Shown here: piece after piece, positions 34,108 through 42,839 of the stretch | Layout of the letters: each line of letters starts with the position of its first letter | How positions within the stretch are numbered: the stretch's first letter is position 1 | From: Nocardia flavorosea NBRC 108225 | GTDB taxonomy: Bacteria > Actinomycetota > Actinomycetes > Mycobacteriales > Mycobacteriaceae | NCBI RefSeq assembly: GCF_001613385.1 | Contig: NZ_BDCG01000001.1 | Location: forward strand, 62,001 to 126,000 | Length of the DNA stretch: 64,000 nucleotides | Direction: 5' to 3' | Notes under the pieces: generated by a model | The model's database searches: none | The model's input: only the letters and a program-made list of their open reading frames with translations | Told to the model about the DNA's origin: nothing | Made by a program: the position numbers and the translations under genes

Positions 34108-35031
34108 ATGCAGCCAATCCCCGCGGGCGACCATATCGTGGTCGGCGTCGACGGATCCGAGACCTCGCTGGCCGCCGCCGAGTGGGCGACCGTGTTCGCC
34201 CGGAAGCTCGCCTTGCCGCTGCAACTGGTGCATTCTTCCCCGGCGCCGGGCCCGATGCCCGAGATCGCGATGACTCCCGACGAGCTGGCCGGGCGGTACC
34301 GCGCGTATCGCTCGGAATTGCTGACCACCGCTGAAGAGGCGGTGCGCCGATCGGCACCCGGAATAGAGCTGACCTCGATCGCGGACAGTGAGCCGCCTGC
34401 CGCGGGATTACTGAAAGCGGCCCGGGGAGCGGCGATGATCGTTATCGGCGCGACCGGCGCCGGGGCGGTCGAACGGTGGATTCTCGGATCGACGGCACTG
34501 CGGGTGGTCGATCAGGCGCGCTGTCCGGTGGCGGTGTGGCGTGGCGACCCCGACGGGCATCCGTCTCCGGACAATCGGCCGATCGTGGTGGGATGCGACG
34601 GCAGTCCGCTGTCGGCCGGGGCAACCGAACTCGCCTTCGCTTGGGCGCAGCTTTTCGCTGTTCCGGTGGTACCTGTACGAACCTGGACCGACAGCGCGGC
34701 GGCCGGGGATTCCGTCCCCACGGCGATGCAGGTGTTCGGACCGACCGCGATGACCGTCGATTGGGAGACCATCGCCCGCGCGGAGGCCGGGATACTGTCG
34801 ACGATTGTCGCGCCGTACCGGGAAAAGTTCCCCGGTGTCGCCGTCGAGGAGCGGTCCCGGCGCGGTTCGTCCGTCCGTGAATTGCTACGGGCGCTCGACG
34901 AGGGGCAGATGCTGATCGTCGGCCACAAAGGCCGGGGGCGTCTGCGCGGGGCGCTGCTCGGTTCCACGACACAGAACCTGCTGCACCGGGCCCAGCGGCC
35001 GCTCATCGTCTACCGCGGGCCCGGCAGCTGA
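34108..35031 (+). CDS. universal stress protein, tandem UspA domains
   Basis: 307 residues forming two UspA domains. Domain 1 starts IVVGVDGSETSLAAAEWA and ends IVIGATGAGAVERWILGSTA, then ARCPVAV. Domain 2 starts IVVGCDGSPLSAGATELA and ends LIVGHKGRGRLRGALLGSTT, then RPLIVYR. The G-x2-G-x9-G(S/T) pattern in both suggests the ATP-binding subtype. Tandem USPs in actinobacteria are often under dormancy or hypoxia control, but I see no DosR-like box upstream. Convergent with the ferric-reductase-like operon. Confidence 0.92.
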   Translation: MQPIPAGDHIVVGVDGSETSLAAAEWATVFARKLALPLQLVHSSPAPGPMPEIAMTPDELAGRYRAYRSELLTTAEEAVRRSAPGIELTSIADSEPPAAGLLKAARGAAMIVIGATGAGAVERWILGSTALRVVDQARCPVAVWRGDPDGHPSPDNRPIVVGCDGSPLSAGATELAFAWAQLFAVPVVPVRTWTDSAAAGDSVPTAMQVFGPTAMTVDWETIARAEAGILSTIVAPYREKFPGVAVEERSRRGSSVRELLRALDEGQMLIVGHKGRGRLRGALLGSTTQNLLHRAQRPLIVYRGPGS

Positions 35032-35125
35032 CGGTCGCCGGTGTAGCCGCTGCTCACCGCGGCAGGGGTATACACGGCAGTCCGTGGCGTGGCGGTGATT
35101 GTCCGGACAGACGCGACAGCGGCGG

Positions 35126-35215
35126 TCAGCCGGTGGCGAGGGCGAACCACGCGGAGGCCGCCAGCAGGATCGCGGCGATCGCGAGGACAGCGCGGGTGGT
35201 GTAGACGTGTCGCAT
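35126..35215 (-). CDS. 29-residue single-pass membrane peptide
   Basis: Small frame MRHVYTTRAVLAIAAILLAA followed by SAWFALATG: a short basic start and one hydrophobic helix. Its ATG lies 11 bases after the stop of the ferric-reductase-like gene on the same strand, which suggests co-transcription. A purine-poor GGGGC precedes the start, so the ribosome site is weak. Could be a subunit-like membrane anchor of the reductase, or chance; the gene is too short for confidence. Confidence 0.4.
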   Translation of the reverse strand: MRHVYTTRAVLAIAAILLAASAWFALATG

Positions 35216-35226
35216 GGCGGCCCCGT

Positions 35227-36543
35227 TCAGACGAAGTCGAATCGTTCGGTGTGCAGGCGTTCGGCGGGAACACCGAGGTCGGCGAGGGCATCCTCCACGG
35301 CGGTGACCATGGGGCCGGGCCCGCATGCGAAATACTGCCTGCGGGGATGCCCGGCCGGTAGATGCCGGGCCAGTACGGCGCGATCGAGATAACCGTGTTC
35401 GCCGGACCAGCCGGCGGGTGGTCGTTCCGGAATCCGGACCACCGTGAGATCCAGCCGCTGCTCCAAGTCCCGGATCTCGTCGTCCAGGGTCGCTTCCGGC
35501 AAGCTCCGGACAGCATGGAAGAGCAGGACCGGGCGGCGATCTTCACGGTCCGCCATCGTGCGCAGGATGCTCGCCATGGGGGTGATACCGATACCGCCCG
35601 CGATCAGCACGAATCCGGGGCCTTCGTTGCGGTCGGGAGTGAAGACGCCGTGCGGGCCGGAGATGTAGGCACGCGTGCCCGCCGGGATATCGCCGACGGT
35701 CGAGGTGAAATCGCCCAGCGCCTTGATCGTCATCTCGACCCGCCGGTGTTCCTCGGCGCTGGAGGAGAAGGAGAACGGGTGGGCCGTGATCGAGAACGGC
35801 GCGCGGTTCACCACGAGCCATCCGAACTGTCCCGGTTGGAATCGGAATCCGTCATGACCCACCGGCACCAGGCCGAGGGTATGTGCATTACCCCGCTCGG
35901 CGGTGACCCGTTCGATCCGCCAGGGCCGGCGCAACCGGAGTATCGGTTCGACGACGCGAACCCACACCAGCAGCAGCACCAGTGCCAGCGTCATCAGTGC
36001 CCACAGCCATTTCTTCCACACCGCATCGAGGTAGTGGTCGACGAGGAACATATGGGCGAGCGCGCACGCGACAACCAGCACGGACAGCAGGCCGTGGCAG
36101 ATCTGCCAGATCTCGTAGCGAATACGGAGGCGTTTGCGCCAGACGGAGGTGGCGATCAGGATCAGCAGCAGGACCGTCGAGGCGACTGCGAACCGCGCCC
36201 GCGGCGGAGCCTGCGCCAGGTTCAGCAGACCGACGATATCGGTACCCGCGATCTGCAGTAGCACCGGATGAGCGAGGATGAACGCCAGCGCCACATAGGA
36301 CACCTGCCGGTGGAATTGCACCAGCGCGTCCTCTCCGAACGGTGCCGCGACGGCCCGGAACCGGGCGACCAGCGCGAATTGCAGGCCCAGCATCGACATT
36401 CCGACGAAGCCGAGGGCGACGGAGAATTCCGTCAGGAACCCGCGATCGGCGTCGGCGACACCGATCGCGGCGAATACCAGCGGAACGATCGCGGCGGCCA
36501 GGTACAGCCCGAACCACGCTATACCGCGAGCGATCAGCGACAA
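35227..36543 (-). CDS. ferric reductase-like transmembrane flavoprotein
   Basis: 438 residues. N-terminal half: about six membrane helices with paired histidines for b-type hemes (FHRQVSYVALAFILAHP; WQICHGLLSVLVVACALAHM). C-terminal half: ferredoxin-reductase module with FRFQPGQFGWLVV, HPFSFSSSA (FAD), LIAGGIGITPMASILR (NAD(P)) and YFACGPGPMV. This is the FRE/NOX-like layout: cytosolic NAD(P)H to FAD to heme to an outer acceptor. The start is TTG at 36543, supported by AGGAGG five bases before it. Acceptor (iron, copper or oxygen) unknown. A tiny membrane peptide frame follows. Confidence 0.88.
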   Translation of the reverse strand: MSLIARGIAWFGLYLAAAIVPLVFAAIGVADADRGFLTEFSVALGFVGMSMLGLQFALVARFRAVAAPFGEDALVQFHRQVSYVALAFILAHPVLLQIAGTDIVGLLNLAQAPPRARFAVASTVLLLILIATSVWRKRLRIRYEIWQICHGLLSVLVVACALAHMFLVDHYLDAVWKKWLWALMTLALVLLLVWVRVVEPILRLRRPWRIERVTAERGNAHTLGLVPVGHDGFRFQPGQFGWLVVNRAPFSITAHPFSFSSSAEEHRRVEMTIKALGDFTSTVGDIPAGTRAYISGPHGVFTPDRNEGPGFVLIAGGIGITPMASILRTMADREDRRPVLLFHAVRSLPEATLDDEIRDLEQRLDLTVVRIPERPPAGWSGEHGYLDRAVLARHLPAGHPRRQYFACGPGPMVTAVEDALADLGVPAERLHTERFDFV

Positions 36544-37239
36544 CTCGTCCTCCTGGTGGTTCGACTCGACCGTTGTCTGCGAAACCCGGAATCAGCTCGG
36601 CGAATTCTATGATGCGCAGAGGACGCCGGTCACCGCGCCACGCAAGGGACTGCCGTACGGATTCCGATGTGCGGGTCGGTTGGTGATGTGCGGCGAAACT
36701 CGGATTTCGAAGAGGTCTACACGTACCTCTCGCGGTCGGTTCGGAAAAGGTGAGGATACGGGGATCCAGTGTTTTTCCGTCGAGCGTCACAATACGGCGG
36801 TTGATATCCGAAAGACGCTCGGAGTTCGATGAAGATGCGATGCTGCCGCCTGCCCTGTGGGCCTGTTCGTTACGCGCCGGCGGTGGGCGGCTAACAATTC
36901 TGATAATCCTTGTGAGTGCTGCTCTGTAAATGTGAGCTCATTGCAAGAAACCGTATTGCGGGCCACGGATTGCCGTGGTGGGGTGCTTTTGCGTGCAGGA
37001 TCGACGAAAAACTTTTCACGCGAGTGTGGTTCGGCGAAACGAGGTGCTGACGTGGTCTGTACGAGGTGCTAATCTGCACACGGGAACTTCCCTGGAACGG
37101 GGACCCAATCGGACGATGGCTCTGCCGGACACGGATTTCCGAATATCACCGCCCAAGGTTTCGGGGAGCCTCGTCATTTCGAGCGATTTCGCAGCCGGAG
37201 AACAAACCGAAGGTTTCGTCAGAGGAAGAGAGGATCGGC
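36544..37239. other. long A/T-richer intergenic region
   Basis: About 700 bases with lower GC than the surroundings, especially 36740-37080. Short frames on both strands lack ribosome sites and codon bias. It contains a plausible plus-strand promoter near 37047-37075 and a leader of about 160 bases before the small peptide gene. A structured RNA or leader function is possible but I cannot fold it reliably. Confidence 0.5.
37047..37075 (+). promoter_or_regulatory. possible promoter of the 27-residue peptide gene
   Basis: CTGACG, 17 bases, TAATCT preceded by TGC (extended -10). The -10 matches well, the -35 moderately. Start expected near 37082. Confidence 0.45.
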
Positions 37240-37323
37240 ATGAGTGCGGTTATCGGCCTCGGCTCGGCGGCCGCGGGAGCGGCCCTGAGCCTCGCGTGGG
37301 GCCTGCTGGGCATCATCATCTGA
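37240..37323 (+). CDS. 27-residue hydrophobic peptide
   Basis: MSAVIGLGSAAAGAALSLAW then GLLGIII: Gly/Ala-rich, strongly hydrophobic, no charged residue, long enough for one membrane helix. The ATG has AGAGGA six bases upstream. Immediately after the stop comes AAAGGAGG, a near-perfect ribosome site, followed by an open frame ending with a basic tail (TIHRVLRTLSPVRSAMHRSA, then PRPVKRA, stop 37442) but with no standard start codon at good distance. No family recognised; candidates are a membrane-active peptide, a small membrane subunit or a leader peptide. Confidence 0.5.
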   Translation: MSAVIGLGSAAAGAALSLAWGLLGIII

Positions 37324-37460
37324 AGAAAGGAGGCGTCGTTTACCTGAGCAGCAAAGATACTATCCATCGAGTACTGAGGACGCTGTCGCCGGTCCGTAGC
37401 GCGATGCACCGAAGCGCGCCACGGCCGGTGAAGCGTGCGTGATACCCGGGTATTGCCGGA

Positions 37461-38540
37461 TTACCGGTTCAGGCCGGCCTCCGCGGCGCCGGCGGTCAGT
37501 CGATCGAGGCCGAATGCCTCGACGGGACCGAGGGCGCCGGTGCCGAGCAGGCCGCCGTCGAGTACGGTCCGGGCGCCCCAGGCGAGGATCGCCGCGGTGA
37601 AGTCGTAGGGGTCCACCCCCGCGAGCGTCACCGAGGCTCGATTACGGCCCGCGGCATCGGATACGTCCGCGACCGCCCAGGTGCGGGTGCGGGCCCGTGC
37701 GGCGGGCGCCGGACCGCCGGTCGAGCCTTTCACCACACGGGTCAGCGCGGTTTCGCCCAACTTTTTCACGGGCTCCACGCGGGCGATCGCGGCGGTGATC
37801 AGTGAGGTTGCCCGCAGGCCGTGGGCGGCGGGCCCGGGAAGGCCGAGATAGACGTTCGCTTCGCGGAGCTGCGGATACGAGCGGGCCAACGCGAAATGCT
37901 CCGAACCCGGTACCGACGCCGCGGTGCGAGAGCGCCCGGCGACCTCGAAATCGCGTACCCGGGCCGCTGTTCGCTGGGGTACGATCCGGCCGTCGCGCAG
38001 GGCGAAACCGTCTTCGAACAGCATGCCCGCCATGGACGCGCGGGTGCCGCCGCTCGTGCCGGGATCGGCGATGAAGTAACCGATATCGGCGCGAACGGCG
38101 TCCGGCGCCTCGGCCAGGGCGAGAGCCGCGGCCAGATTGCCCGGCACATAATCGAATCCGAAGGCGGTGAGCAGTGCGATATCCGCCCGGCGGGCTTCGT
38201 CGTCGTGGTCGAATACCGTGCGGATGAACGGGCCTTCTCCGGTGGAATCGAAATAGTGCGCGCCCGCTGCGACAGCCGCTGCCAGTGCAGGCTTTCCGTA
38301 ACGCAGGAAAGGGCCCACCGTCGAGATCAGCACATCGCCTCGGCCCAGAAGTGCACGGACCGAGGCGGGATCGGTCACATCGGCCACCGCGGTATCCGCG
38401 CCGCCGGTCTCGGTGGCCAGTTGTGCGAGGGAATCGGCGTTACGCCCGGCGAGCACGGGCGCGGTGCCGCGGGCGGTGAGCGCCTGCGCGATCAGGCGAC
38501 CGGTGTAGCCGGTGGCTCCGAACAACACGATCTTCGGCAT
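37461..38540 (-). CDS. saccharopine dehydrogenase-like oxidoreductase
   Basis: 359 residues. N-terminal Rossmann domain IVLFGATGYTGRLIAQALTA, then VLAGRN, VADVTDPASVRALL, VLISTVGPFLRYGKPALAAA and GAHYFDSTGE, the standard pattern of the saccharopine dehydrogenase NAD(P)-binding domain in trans-acting enoyl-reductase-like proteins. The C-terminal part has SGGTRASMAGML and GSTGGP. In mycobacteria related proteins reduce double bonds in lipid biosynthesis or act on unknown lipids. It is monocistronic as far as I can see. True lysine metabolism is unlikely. Confidence 0.85.
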   Translation of the reverse strand: MPKIVLFGATGYTGRLIAQALTARGTAPVLAGRNADSLAQLATETGGADTAVADVTDPASVRALLGRGDVLISTVGPFLRYGKPALAAAVAAGAHYFDSTGEGPFIRTVFDHDDEARRADIALLTAFGFDYVPGNLAAALALAEAPDAVRADIGYFIADPGTSGGTRASMAGMLFEDGFALRDGRIVPQRTAARVRDFEVAGRSRTAASVPGSEHFALARSYPQLREANVYLGLPGPAAHGLRATSLITAAIARVEPVKKLGETALTRVVKGSTGGPAPAARARTRTWAVADVSDAAGRNRASVTLAGVDPYDFTAAILAWGARTVLDGGLLGTGALGPVEAFGLDRLTAGAAEAGLNR

Positions 38541-38658
38541 TGGCTGGTTCTTCCGTTCTGTCCATCGATCGGGTGGTGCGATATCACCGTGGTATGCACG
38601 ACACTACGTCGGCACGGCTTGCCCGCAGTGGACCGCCCGCAGGTGGGGCCGGGGTAGG

Positions 38659-38994
38659 TCACCGCCCCGGTTCCAGCGCTCCACCGGCGGCCCGCCAGTC
38701 GATCAGTCCACCCGACATGTTCTTGGCTTCGAAGCCGTACTCGATCAATAGATTGGCGGCTCCGTAGGATCGCAGGCCACCGGTGCAGAAGGTGATCAAC
38801 AGCCGATCGTCGGGCAGTTCGGCGCACTTGTCCGTCAACTGCTCCAGGGGCAGGTGGGCCGCGCCGGGGATCCGGGTCCGATGCCATTCGAATCCACGGC
38901 GGACATCGACGATGAGGGCGCCGGCTCGAACGGCCTCGATCGCTTCCGCCGCGGACAGAGAAGGTGCACGGTACAGGTAATGACGGATGCTCAT
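38659..38994 (-). CDS. single-domain rhodanese-like sulfurtransferase
   Basis: 111 residues. Seen: AAEAIEAVRAGALIVDVRRG, FEWHRTRIPGAAHLPLEQL and FCTGGLRSYGAANLLIEYGF with the active-site Cys in the CTGGLR loop, ending MSGGLIDWRAAGG. The six-residue loop fits sulfur transfer (persulfide) rather than phosphatase activity. ATG 38994 with GAGGAT upstream. Last gene of a MarR/CopD-like/rhodanese group, so it probably responds to the same signal, perhaps sulfur or oxidative stress. Confidence 0.9.
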   Translation of the reverse strand: MSIRHYLYRAPSLSAAEAIEAVRAGALIVDVRRGFEWHRTRIPGAAHLPLEQLTDKCAELPDDRLLITFCTGGLRSYGAANLLIEYGFEAKNMSGGLIDWRAAGGALEPGR

Positions 38995-39054
38995 ACGGGC
39001 AGATCCTCGGTTCGTGGGTTCGGGCAGCGGCCGGCCGGTCGCCGGTTTCATCGG

Positions 39055-39501
39055 TCAGGTGTGTGCGCCCGGGCGGACGATCATCAGGACGACGACGATC
39101 AGCCACAGCATGTTGTAGAGACCGGCGAGCATGCCCAGGGTCCGGAGCCGGGCGCCGTGATCCGGAACCTCCATGGCCTCGCGCTGTATCGGATGGATGA
39201 TCATCGTGATGATCGCGGCTACGCAGCCGGTGAGGATGATGGCTGCGGTGATCCAGATTTCGCCCAATCGTCCCTGTAGGACGGCGAGAATCATGCCGGC
39301 GACGGGGACGATCAGTGCCAGCCGTGCGTAGGTGCCGGTGATCCGGTGTAGGACGGCGGCGACGGCGGGGGAGCGCTCCGACGCTGGGTCCGCGATCGCC
39401 ACCGACGGTGCGTAGCGCGGGAACAGGCTGGTGGCGACGGCGGAACCGCCGACGAAGATGATGGCCGCCAGGACGTGGACCGACAGCAGTAGTTGGTGCA
39501 T
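39055..39501 (-). CDS. CopD/DUF2269-like four-helix membrane protein
   Basis: 148 residues with four membrane segments: LLLSVHVLAAIIFVGGSAVA, ARLALIVPVAGMILAVL, WITAAIILTGCVAAIITMII and GMLAGLYNMLWLIVVVLMIV. The early His (SVHVLAA) and a later His (MIIHPIQ) resemble the heme- or copper-site histidines of CopD/DUF2269-type proteins. ATG 39501 lies after GAGAGG. Two TTCAGG-type dyads sit just upstream, after a MarR gene on the same strand, so MarR control is likely. Function unproven. Confidence 0.75.
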   Translation of the reverse strand: MHQLLLSVHVLAAIIFVGGSAVATSLFPRYAPSVAIADPASERSPAVAAVLHRITGTYARLALIVPVAGMILAVLQGRLGEIWITAAIILTGCVAAIITMIIHPIQREAMEVPDHGARLRTLGMLAGLYNMLWLIVVVLMIVRPGAHT

Positions 39502-39520
39502 GGACGAGCTACCTCTCAAC

Positions 39521-39563
39521 CTTCAGGGTAGCTGAAGCTTAGCAGGCTTTCAGGCGGCCTGAA
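39521..39563. promoter_or_regulatory. two MarR-type inverted repeats
   Basis: CTTCAG-N5-CTGAAG at 39521-39537 and TTCAGG-CGG-CCTGAA at 39549-39563. Both are perfect dyads of the same core TTCAG, located between the MarR gene and the CopD-like gene. Probable operators controlling the CopD-like/rhodanese pair. Confidence 0.72.
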
Positions 39564-39597
39564 GGTTACTTGCGTCGCACCTCTCGATCCTCCGGTG

Positions 39598-40041
39598 TCA
39601 GGCCCCTGTCCCGCGAAACGCCTCCACGACGGCGGTACCGATCCGGCGCTGTACCGGGTCGGCCGCCGCACCGAACAGCCGCTCGTCCACTTCCGTGACC
39701 ACCTCTTGGGCAGTCCGCAGCAGGCGCTCACCGTCCGCGGTGAGTTCGATCGCCGACGCCGACCCGGCGCGGGCGGTGCGGTCGCGGACGAGTCCGGCGG
39801 CGACGAGCGCCTTCACTGCGGTATGCGCGCTCTGCACGCTGATCCCCGACATCCGCGCCAGTTCGCTGAACGAGGCCCCCGGAACGCCGGAGATATGTCC
39901 GAGCAGACCCAAACGCCCCACGGTGAGATCCAAATCGGCCAGTCCCGCGTTCAGTTCGGTCTCCACCCGTCGCGCCAGCGTCAGTACGATGATCGAAGCG
40001 CTGGTCACCGGCGGTGTCCGGTCGTTGTCGGTACTCACCAT
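39598..40041 (-). CDS. MarR-family transcriptional regulator
   Basis: 147 residues. Winged helix: LGLLGHISGVPGASFSELAR, MSGISVQSAHTAVKALVAAG, LVRDRTARAGSASAIELTAD, followed by a helical dimer tail. A longer frame exists upstream, but ATG 40041 gives a normal MarR N terminus. No conserved redox Cys is visible, so a ligand-type signal is more likely than thiol oxidation. Same strand as, and 35-97 bases ahead of, the dyads and the CopD-like gene. Confidence 0.88.
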   Translation of the reverse strand: MVSTDNDRTPPVTSASIIVLTLARRVETELNAGLADLDLTVGRLGLLGHISGVPGASFSELARMSGISVQSAHTAVKALVAAGLVRDRTARAGSASAIELTADGERLLRTAQEVVTEVDERLFGAAADPVQRRIGTAVVEAFRGTGA

Positions 40042-40653
40042 CCCAGTTTCGCGCACACCGCCCGTTTCACCACTCGCAGGTACCTCGGGTCCTGGACTCG
40101 GTGCGCAGCCGATTCGTTCCGGGTGAGCGGCACGGACCCTCCGAACCCCAGCTGTCGATCGGTTCATGGCGACGTGAGTGCACGGTCGGTCGATGTCACT
40201 GTCTCATTCGAGTCTGCGGCGGCAGGTGGGTCGCCGCCGCCCTCATCGGCCGAGTCCCTGTTCGGCAGACCGGTGATCCGGTGGATGCCGCGAACGGCCG
40301 GTTGCTCTTGCGTGTGCGGCGGGTGCGCCACGGTTACGTGGCCACCCATGCCGGCGCCTTTCGGATCGTGGTGCGCCTACCGAGTTCTGGTCGTTCGAAA
40401 CCAGTCGGTCGATGCGATGTTCCGCCGTACCGAGGTGATCGAGTTCGGATCCTGTTCGACACCGGAGCGCAGCCCGCGACGAGGCGATGAAAACGCCGCC
40501 GGCCGAGCGTTGCACGTCCGGGCTCGTTCGGTGTCCGCGGCGGCCGGCCTGTAGGCGACGGGTCGAGGTGGTGCGTCCGATAGGTTCACTATGAGCCGCA
40601 ATCGTCGGTGAACCGGCGCGGCCGGATTCCGAATACGCAACCGGGAGGGTGGA
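40042..40653. other. intergenic, no confident gene
   Basis: About 610 bases between the MarR gene and an enoyl-CoA hydratase-like gene. Frames on both strands are open, as usual at this GC, but none has a recognisable domain or ribosome site. No hairpin or repeat stood out. A decayed gene is possible. Confidence 0.45.
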
Positions 40654-41721
40654 ATGGGGATCGAAGTACGCACCCTCGGTGCTGCGGAACTGGCCGAGGG
40701 GGCCGCCGGTGTATTCGCTCTGGACGCGACCACTGTGCTCGAACCGCTGCTGCTGATCGACCTCGACGGTGTCGACGGGGCTACCGCAGCTGCCGCCGCC
40801 GCGCGGACAGCGGCACTGGGGGGACCGGCAGTGGGATTCTGTTCCGGCGGTATCAGTGCGGAACTCGCGCCGTTGACGGCCGCGCTGGACCTGACCTACG
40901 CCGCGGCCGTGGCGGATCCGGCGGACCGGGCGGTCGTCGTCACCGGCGACGTGCCGGGCGCGGTCGCCGAGTTCACCGACTGCGTACGGCGATATCCGCA
41001 GGCGTCGAGTTTCGCGGCGCAGGTGGTACATGCTTCGGAGGGGCTGCCGGTGCCGGCGGCCATCGATGTGGAGTCCTTCGCCTACTCCACGCTGCAGGGC
41101 GGCCCGGAATTCGGTCGTTGGCTGGCGGAACGCCGCCGGCTGGGTCGTCCGCTACCGCCACCGCCCGACACCGATCCGGTTCTGCTCACCGAGGACGGCG
41201 ACACCCTCCGGATCACGTTGAACCGCCCGGAGCGGCGTAACGCCTACGGCACGGCACTGCGTGACGCCCTGGTCGAGGCGTTGCGCACCGCGCAGCTCGC
41301 CGGCACGTTCGGCCGCATCGTGCTCGACGGTGCCGGTGCGTCGTTCTGCTCCGGCGGGGATCTCGACGAATTCGGCCATACGCCGGATACCGCGACCGCC
41401 CATCAGATCCGGACCCGCGGCGGGGCGGCCCGGTTGATGGCCCGGCTGGCGGCGCGCACCGAGGTCCGCCTGCACGGCCATTGTGTGGGCGCCGGGATCG
41501 AGATCTCCGCGTTCGCCGGGCATATCGTCGCCGCCCGGGATACCGTGATCCGGTTGCCCGAGGTGGCGATGGGGTTGATCCCGGGCGCGGGCGGCACCGT
41601 GAGCGTGCCGCGGCGGGTCGGTCGATGGCGGGCGCTGCACCTGTTCGTCACCGGTGTCGCGCTGGGTCCGGAGCGTGCACTCGAATGGGGGCTTGTCGAC
41701 GAGATCGCGCCCGGCGAGTAG
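40654..41721 (+). CDS. enoyl-CoA hydratase/isomerase-family protein with N-terminal extension
   Basis: 355 residues; the crotonase fold occupies the last 190. Seen: LRITLNRPERRNAYGTALRD, GAGASFCSGGDLDEFG (oxyanion hole), LHGHCVGAGIEISAFAG (second oxyanion Gly) and LPEVAMGLIPGAGGTVSVPR, where Glu is at one catalytic position. The first 165 residues (LEPLLLIDLDG, GFCSGGISAELAPL) look like a degenerate second crotonase-like half. GGGAGG precedes the ATG. Likely acts on an enoyl-CoA; hydratase and isomerase cannot be told apart. The C terminus stops soon after the fold core and lacks the last helices. Confidence 0.8.
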   Translation: MGIEVRTLGAAELAEGAAGVFALDATTVLEPLLLIDLDGVDGATAAAAAARTAALGGPAVGFCSGGISAELAPLTAALDLTYAAAVADPADRAVVVTGDVPGAVAEFTDCVRRYPQASSFAAQVVHASEGLPVPAAIDVESFAYSTLQGGPEFGRWLAERRRLGRPLPPPPDTDPVLLTEDGDTLRITLNRPERRNAYGTALRDALVEALRTAQLAGTFGRIVLDGAGASFCSGGDLDEFGHTPDTATAHQIRTRGGAARLMARLAARTEVRLHGHCVGAGIEISAFAGHIVAARDTVIRLPEVAMGLIPGAGGTVSVPRRVGRWRALHLFVTGVALGPERALEWGLVDEIAPGE

Positions 41722-41812
41722 CGGGACCGTGTCACCGTTCTCGTCGGATTGTGGCGCTGTCGGCGAGATCGCGGGCGGTCGTGGACGCGAGGTGATTCGG
41801 GATGGTATTCGG

Positions 41813-41825
41813 CCTCAAAATGAGG
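41813..41825. promoter_or_regulatory. short dyad before the GntR gene
   Basis: CCTCA-AAA-TGAGG, a perfect 5-bp dyad in an A/T-rich stretch about 80 bases before the GntR gene. Possible autoregulatory operator; the consensus of FadR-type sites (T-G-G-T..A-C-C-A) is not present. Confidence 0.45.
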
Positions 41826-41903
41826 TAAACATAATCATAGATTGTCGGGGCTCGAACTCCAGTGGTTGCAGGGGAGCGGCCTGACCGTATGGAGGTACGT
41901 GTA

Positions 41904-42644
41904 GTGGGACAGCCAGGGCTTCGTCCACAGAAGACCGCGATGTTGGTCGCACAGCGCATTGTCGAGGGCATCAACAAACGCGGCAACAAGGTCGGTGACA
42001 AACTGCCGCCGGAGCGGTTGATGCTCGAGGAATACGAGATCGGCCGGGGAACGCTGCGGGAATCGTTGCGGTTCCTGGAACTCCAGGGCGTTATCGCCCT
42101 CAAGCCCGGTCCTGGTGGCGGTCCGATCGTGCAGCAACCCGACGGTATGGGTCTGCAGACCGCGATCACGCTACTGCTGCAATTCGAGAATGCGCCCTTC
42201 CGGACCATCGTCGAGGCGCGTACGGCGCTCGAGCCGATGATGGCCCGGCTCGCTGCCGACCGGATCAGCGAAGAACAGCTCGCCACGCTGAAACATTCGG
42301 TGGACCATATGCGTGAGCACATCGACGACGAGGAGATCTTCGTCGAGATGAGCCGGGTCTTCCACGACACCATCGCGCAGGGGTCCGGCAACGCGCTGTT
42401 CGGCTATCTGATCCACGCGCTGCTGGATATGCTCGACGGCTCCGCGGTGGGGATGGAGTATCCGGAACGCCACCGCGTCGCGACCTGCGATATCCACGAG
42501 AAGATCTACAACGCCGTGGCCGCGGGGGATGCCGGTGCGGCACTTGCCGCGATGGAGGAACATATCGACGCGATCTGGCGGTACGAGGAGAAGAACTACC
42601 CCGAGGTCCTCGATACTCCGATTGCGTGGGGGTCCCGCGGCTGA
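41904..42644 (+). CDS. GntR-family (FadR subfamily) transcriptional regulator
   Basis: 246 residues from the GTG at 41904, which has GGAGG eight bases upstream; an ATG at 41889 contains that ribosome site and would add five residues. Winged helix: AQRIVEGINKRGNKVGDKLP, PERLMLEEYEIGRGTLRESL, RFLELQGVIALKPGPGGGP. The C-terminal FCD domain has EARTALEPMMARLAADRIS, FHDTIAQGSGN and the metal-binding DIHEKIYNAVAAGD / MEEHIDAI histidines. The effector is likely a carboxylate or acyl-CoA. Probably regulates the fatty-acid-type genes on either side. Confidence 0.9.
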   Translation: MGQPGLRPQKTAMLVAQRIVEGINKRGNKVGDKLPPERLMLEEYEIGRGTLRESLRFLELQGVIALKPGPGGGPIVQQPDGMGLQTAITLLLQFENAPFRTIVEARTALEPMMARLAADRISEEQLATLKHSVDHMREHIDDEEIFVEMSRVFHDTIAQGSGNALFGYLIHALLDMLDGSAVGMEYPERHRVATCDIHEKIYNAVAAGDAGAALAAMEEHIDAIWRYEEKNYPEVLDTPIAWGSRG

Positions 42645-42839
42645 TCGGCCGGTGGTCCGGGCGAGATCTGCGCCGCCGGCTTGCTTCGCCTGCGGCAGTC
42701 TCCGAAGCAGCGGGCGGAGCTTGCCGACGCGCACCGGGGCTGCCGGGAGTCCGACCCGAAACGATCGGGCAGATCCCGGTCGCACGGGTTGCCCGCGGAG
42801 CCGCGAGCGGTCGGCGACCCCGTGGGAGAACCGGTGCAG

